Assembly (NCBI RefSeq): GCF_004799755.1
Contig: NZ_SLUB01000006.1
Coordinates: 1 to 64,000, forward strand
DNA length: 64,000 nt
Source: Bacillus timonensis
Lineage (GTDB): Bacteria; Bacillota; Bacilli; Bacillales; Bacillaceae_L
Direction: 5' to 3'
Shown here piece after piece: positions 61,022 through 64,000 of the stretch; the first letter of the stretch is position 1, and each line of letters begins with the position of its first letter. The notes under the pieces are model-generated. The model saw only the letters and a program-made list of their open reading frames with translations. It ran no database searches and was not told the origin of the DNA. A program made the position numbers and the translations under genes.

Positions 61022-62224
61022 CTATTGAAGTGCGCCTTTACGATACTGGTTGGGGGAAACCCCTACAGCTTTTTTAAAGGCAGTGCTGAAATAGTGCTGA
61101 GACTCATAGCCAGCTTGCTCTGCAATTTCATACACTTGTAAGTTGGTAAAATTCAGAAGGTGTATTGCCCTCCTTATCCTCAATTCGGTAACTAAACCGG
61201 TAAAAGAGGTCCCTAATTCTTGTTTGATGAGCCTACTTAGATAAACAGTTGATACTTGCAACTGATGAGCGACAAATTCTAGTGTTAAACCTGGGTTCGT
61301 ATATTGCTGATAAATGATTTCTTTCGCACGCCTTACAATCGGAGATATGAGAGATTCCTCTGAAATCTGCCTTATACAATTCTGATACACAGCAGGAACG
61401 GAATCGAAATCTCCTGAAATCGTTTCAGAATAAAGAGTTGGGGATATTTTTAATTCAGATTGGGTATCCACATCTAATTCTGTGAACATTTTTTCATCAA
61501 CATATTCCCAAAGCAAGATAACTAGTCCTGATGGATCAGAAAATATGAGTGAATGCCTGTTTGGTAACATATCTAAAATAACATTCTTCAATTTCCATTG
61601 CCGTAATTCATGATTCATTTCTAGATTTAAAGACTGACTCATTTGTAAATCGCGACAGCGAATGACTATCATCATCTGGGGTACTTTCTTTGGGAGCCTC
61701 CAAAACTGTAACTGCTCGACAATTTCATCCTTTGTAAGCTTTCCCTCAACCCATTCACGGCAAAACTGTTCTTGAAGAATCAACGTATTATGTGTGATAT
61801 GATTTGAGGCTATTTCTAGATATTTTGTTTGAGCCATATGGGATTGAATGGAACTTCGAACCTTGTTTAGGACTTCTAATAAGCTATTGGGCTTTATCGG
61901 CTTCAAAATATAGTCTTCCACCTGTAGGCGTAGTGCCTCTTGGGCATAGCTAAACTCATCATAGCCAGAAATGATTACAACTCTACATGCTGGAAGCTTT
62001 TCCTTGATATTTTTTATTAAGGTAAGTCCATTCATGATTGGCATATTTAAGTCTGCCAGAAGAATATCCACTTCATATTTATATGCAAGCTCTAAAGCTC
62101 TTTCGCCGTCTTCGGCTTCTGCTGTCACTTCCATCCCATATTTTTGCCAATCAATCGAATAACGGATTCTTTCACGAATATTTGGTTCATCATCTGCGAT
62201 TAATACCTTTAAGAGCTGTTCCAA
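61022..62224 (-). CDS. Response regulator with AraC output domain (YesN type)
   Basis: A 400-residue regulator. Receiver domain with the acidic pocket IADDE and phosphoacceptor Asp58 (LLADLNMPIMNG); Lys in YILKPIKP. C-terminal AraC double HTH: LTLEFVAHQLQVSTVYLSRLIKQE and IAEQAGYESQHYFSTAFKKAVGVSPNQYR. TTG start directly after the kinase stop, GGGGGTAGG upstream. Paired with the YesM-type kinase; probably activates the adjacent CUT2 operon. Confidence 0.95.
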   Translation of the reverse strand: MEQLLKVLIADDEPNIRERIRYSIDWQKYGMEVTAEAEDGERALELAYKYEVDILLADLNMPIMNGLTLIKNIKEKLPACRVVIISGYDEFSYAQEALRLQVEDYILKPIKPNSLLEVLNKVRSSIQSHMAQTKYLEIASNHITHNTLILQEQFCREWVEGKLTKDEIVEQLQFWRLPKKVPQMMIVIRCRDLQMSQSLNLEMNHELRQWKLKNVILDMLPNRHSLIFSDPSGLVILLWEYVDEKMFTELDVDTQSELKISPTLYSETISGDFDSVPAVYQNCIRQISEESLISPIVRRAKEIIYQQYTNPGLTLEFVAHQLQVSTVYLSRLIKQELGTSFTGLVTELRIRRAIHLLNFTNLQVYEIAEQAGYESQHYFSTAFKKAVGVSPNQYRKGALQ

Positions 62225-62229
62225 TTATC

Positions 62230-64000
62230 CTACCCCCATTGCAATTCATAATTTGGATTCAGAGGAAGCAAAACCTTAACTAACGTACCCTTTCCTTGAG
62301 CACTTTCAATGGATAAACCGAAAGCATCACCATTCGTTAACTTGATTCTTGCCTGTACGTTCATGATTCCGTATCCAATTTTCGTATTATCTTTTGTCTC
62401 TTCCAAACTATTAAAATCAATTGCTAAATTTTCTCGGATTTTTGATAATCTCTCTTCTGGAATACCAACTCCGTCATCTTGTACGAAAAGGACTAGTTTA
62501 CCCTCTTGTTCTTCAGCAGCGATCAAAATAGTGCCTGGTCCCCGCCTTTCCTTGATTCCATGATAAATTGCATTTTCAACAATTGGTTGCAGCACCAGTT
62601 TAATAACTGGGATATGGATTAATCTGGAGTTAATTGAAATACGATAATTCAATTTATCTTGGTATCTCGCTTTTTGAATTTTTAAATAGCTTTCAACATG
62701 CTCGATTTCTTTTTCCAAGGGGATAATGTCTTTCCCCTTACTAAGTCCAATCCGGAAGAGCTGTGATAAAGAATCCACAACTTCTGACACATCCATTGCC
62801 GCTTTTTTTTGAGCCATCCAGCTTATCGTCTCCAGTGTATTGTATAAAAAGTGTGGTTTAATTTGAGATTGGAGTGTCTGCAATTCTGCATCCCGCTTTT
62901 GACGCCCTTGAATTTCGATTAATGAAATCAAATCGTTAATCTTAGTCAGCATGGTATTAAAGCTGGTACCAAGTCTCCCAATTTCATCTGCCCGATTCCC
63001 CTTATACCTAATCGATAAATCCCCTGATTCAACCTGATTCATAAACGCGTTTAATTGATTGATCGGTCTTGTCATTGAATGGGATAAATAATACGATGCA
63101 CCAATGCCAAACGCACAAACAATAAATAAAAAGCTAATCACGTAAAAGTTAATCTGCTGAACCTCTATAACCGATTCATTTGTTGGAAAGACCCCAATGG
63201 TTGTCCAATTCGAAAACGGCAATTTCCTGTAAATAAACTGTATATTATCTCCATCAATCGATTTAGTAAATGAACCGGATGAATCGTTTTCAAACCAGCT
63301 TGCCTTAATCTCATTCACCAAGGAGACTTGCGGAGAATAGATAGCTTCTCCCTCATCATCGATAACCATTAAATATCCAGACTTTCCTAATCTGACATCC
63401 TGAATGACTTCCGAGATTGCCCTTAATTTTAGATCAATTAGGATAACACCTGTTACTGTTTGCCTTTCTGGCTCAATAATTGCACGTACACCTGAGACGA
63501 GCTCACTATTTAAATAATTGGCATGTGATTTCACACTTCTCCCAGCAGGATGGCCGATAATTTTAAAAATACCATTATTCTCAACGGCTGCTCGATACCA
63601 TTCCTCTTCAATTAATGAATGAATGTCTCGTGGATACAGTTCATTACTGATATAGTTCCCCTTTTGATTGATGATAAGAATCCCCGCAATTTCAGGATTA
63701 ACCGTTGTTAACGCCTGTAAAAATTGCTCAATGTCGTACTGATGATTTCCTTCTTGATTAACATCGTGTTGAAGAAAATCTATCACCTGAGGATTCATAG
63801 AGATGAAATAAGAAATATCCTGCATATTTTCAACGTACGATTCTAATGATTTATTTGCCTGACCCAATAATTGAAGAGTATGCTCTGTTACTTGTTTCTC
63901 AATAATTTTGTCAACGGCAAGACTAATCAATGAACCAAGGCCAATGGAGGGAAGGATACTTATAATTAGCAGTAGTGCTATGATTTTATAACGAATCGGC
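62230..64000 (-). CDS. Sensor histidine kinase (YesM type), truncated by the window edge
   Basis: At least 590 codons; the frame continues unbroken through the right edge, reading YKIIALLLIISILPSIGLG as a first membrane span, so the true start lies outside. An extracellular Cache-like sensor (about 30-260) is followed by a second membrane span, a HAMP region (MTRPINQLNAFMNQVESGD), the His-kinase motif QSQIKPHFLYNTLETISW with the phosphorylated His, and the ATPase N box VENAIYHGI and G box GVGIPEERL. The extracellular domain should sense a sugar or the binding protein. Confidence 0.95.
   Translation of the reverse strand, partial: PIRYKIIALLLIISILPSIGLGSLISLAVDKIIEKQVTEHTLQLLGQANKSLESYVENMQDISYFISMNPQVIDFLQHDVNQEGNHQYDIEQFLQALTTVNPEIAGILIINQKGNYISNELYPRDIHSLIEEEWYRAAVENNGIFKIIGHPAGRSVKSHANYLNSELVSGVRAIIEPERQTVTGVILIDLKLRAISEVIQDVRLGKSGYLMVIDDEGEAIYSPQVSLVNEIKASWFENDSSGSFTKSIDGDNIQFIYRKLPFSNWTTIGVFPTNESVIEVQQINFYVISFLFIVCAFGIGASYYLSHSMTRPINQLNAFMNQVESGDLSIRYKGNRADEIGRLGTSFNTMLTKINDLISLIEIQGRQKRDAELQTLQSQIKPHFLYNTLETISWMAQKKAAMDVSEVVDSLSQLFRIGLSKGKDIIPLEKEIEHVESYLKIQKARYQDKLNYRISINSRLIHIPVIKLVLQPIVENAIYHGIKERRGPGTILIAAEEQEGKLVLFVQDDGVGIPEERLSKIRENLAIDFNSLEETKDNTKIGYGIMNVQARIKLTNGDAFGLSIESAQGKGTLVKVLLPLNPNYELQWG

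Overview
The window looks like a chromosomal segment of a low-GC, Gram-positive, spore-former-like soil bacterium (Bacillaceae or a close relative). The clues are the AT-rich composition, strong AGGAGG-type ribosome binding sites, frequent GTG/TTG starts, CcpA-type cre sites, MsmX-type sugar transport, YesM/YesN two-component regulators and GGGAC palindromic repeats. Species cannot be fixed from the sequence alone. No rRNA, tRNA, CRISPR array or intact mobile element was found.

Almost the whole window is a plant-polysaccharide (hemicellulose) and rare-sugar utilisation island. Left edge (1-2.2 kb): GGGAC repeats around a small winged-helix-like protein, a phage-type amidase and a VOC protein. 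2.4-9.6 kb: a GH51 arabinofuranosidase with a divergent ArsR-type two-domain regulator, then an SGNH esterase with a CUT1 sugar importer. 10-15.5 kb: a 3-hydroxyacid dehydrogenase, DhaK/DhaL-type kinase, TIM-barrel isomerase, DeoR regulator and RpiB isomerase, probably for a C4 or related ketose. 16-19.2 kb: GH43 beta-xylosidase and a second GH51. 19.5-35.3 kb, mostly minus strand: ROK kinase, zinc dehydrogenase, GH2 beta-mannosidase, mannose-6-phosphate isomerase, GH13 glucosidase, MsmX-type ATPase, DUF1189-like membrane protein, CUT1 importer, DUF1861 protein and a GH130 phosphorylase like beta-1,2-mannobiose phosphorylase. A divergent LacI regulator with two perfect operators controls this end.

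35.3-42 kb is a scar zone. It holds a GH130 fragment, a debranching-enzyme remnant missing its middle, a second near-identical manA with an acyltransferase, an IS110 transposase with two internal segments flipped in place, and a GTPase gene whose P-loop end is replaced by a piece of a GH51 gene. 42-52.3 kb is a beta-galactoside locus: GH2 LacZ, a permease remnant, GH42, a CUT1 importer and a divergent AraC regulator. 52.5-54.5 kb holds three more decayed genes: an aldo/keto reductase with a frameshift, an rpiB with a nonsense codon and a triosephosphate-isomerase-like remnant. 54.7-64 kb is a ribose-type transporter operon with a PfkB kinase, class II aldolase and D-lyxose isomerase under a YesM/YesN two-component system. 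The histidine kinase runs off the right edge.

How it works together: three CUT1 importers and one ribose-type importer bring in oligosaccharides and free sugars. Cytoplasmic glycosidases and phosphorylases (none of the glycosidases shows a signal peptide) cut them to monosaccharides, which are isomerised, phosphorylated or cleaved into glycolysis and the pentose phosphate pathway. Only one MsmX-type ATPase is present for the three CUT1 systems, so it may be shared. Each locus has its own regulator, and cre-like sites suggest overall glucose repression. Gene starts were moved inward from the longest frame wherever the Shine-Dalgarno sequence and family N-terminus agreed.
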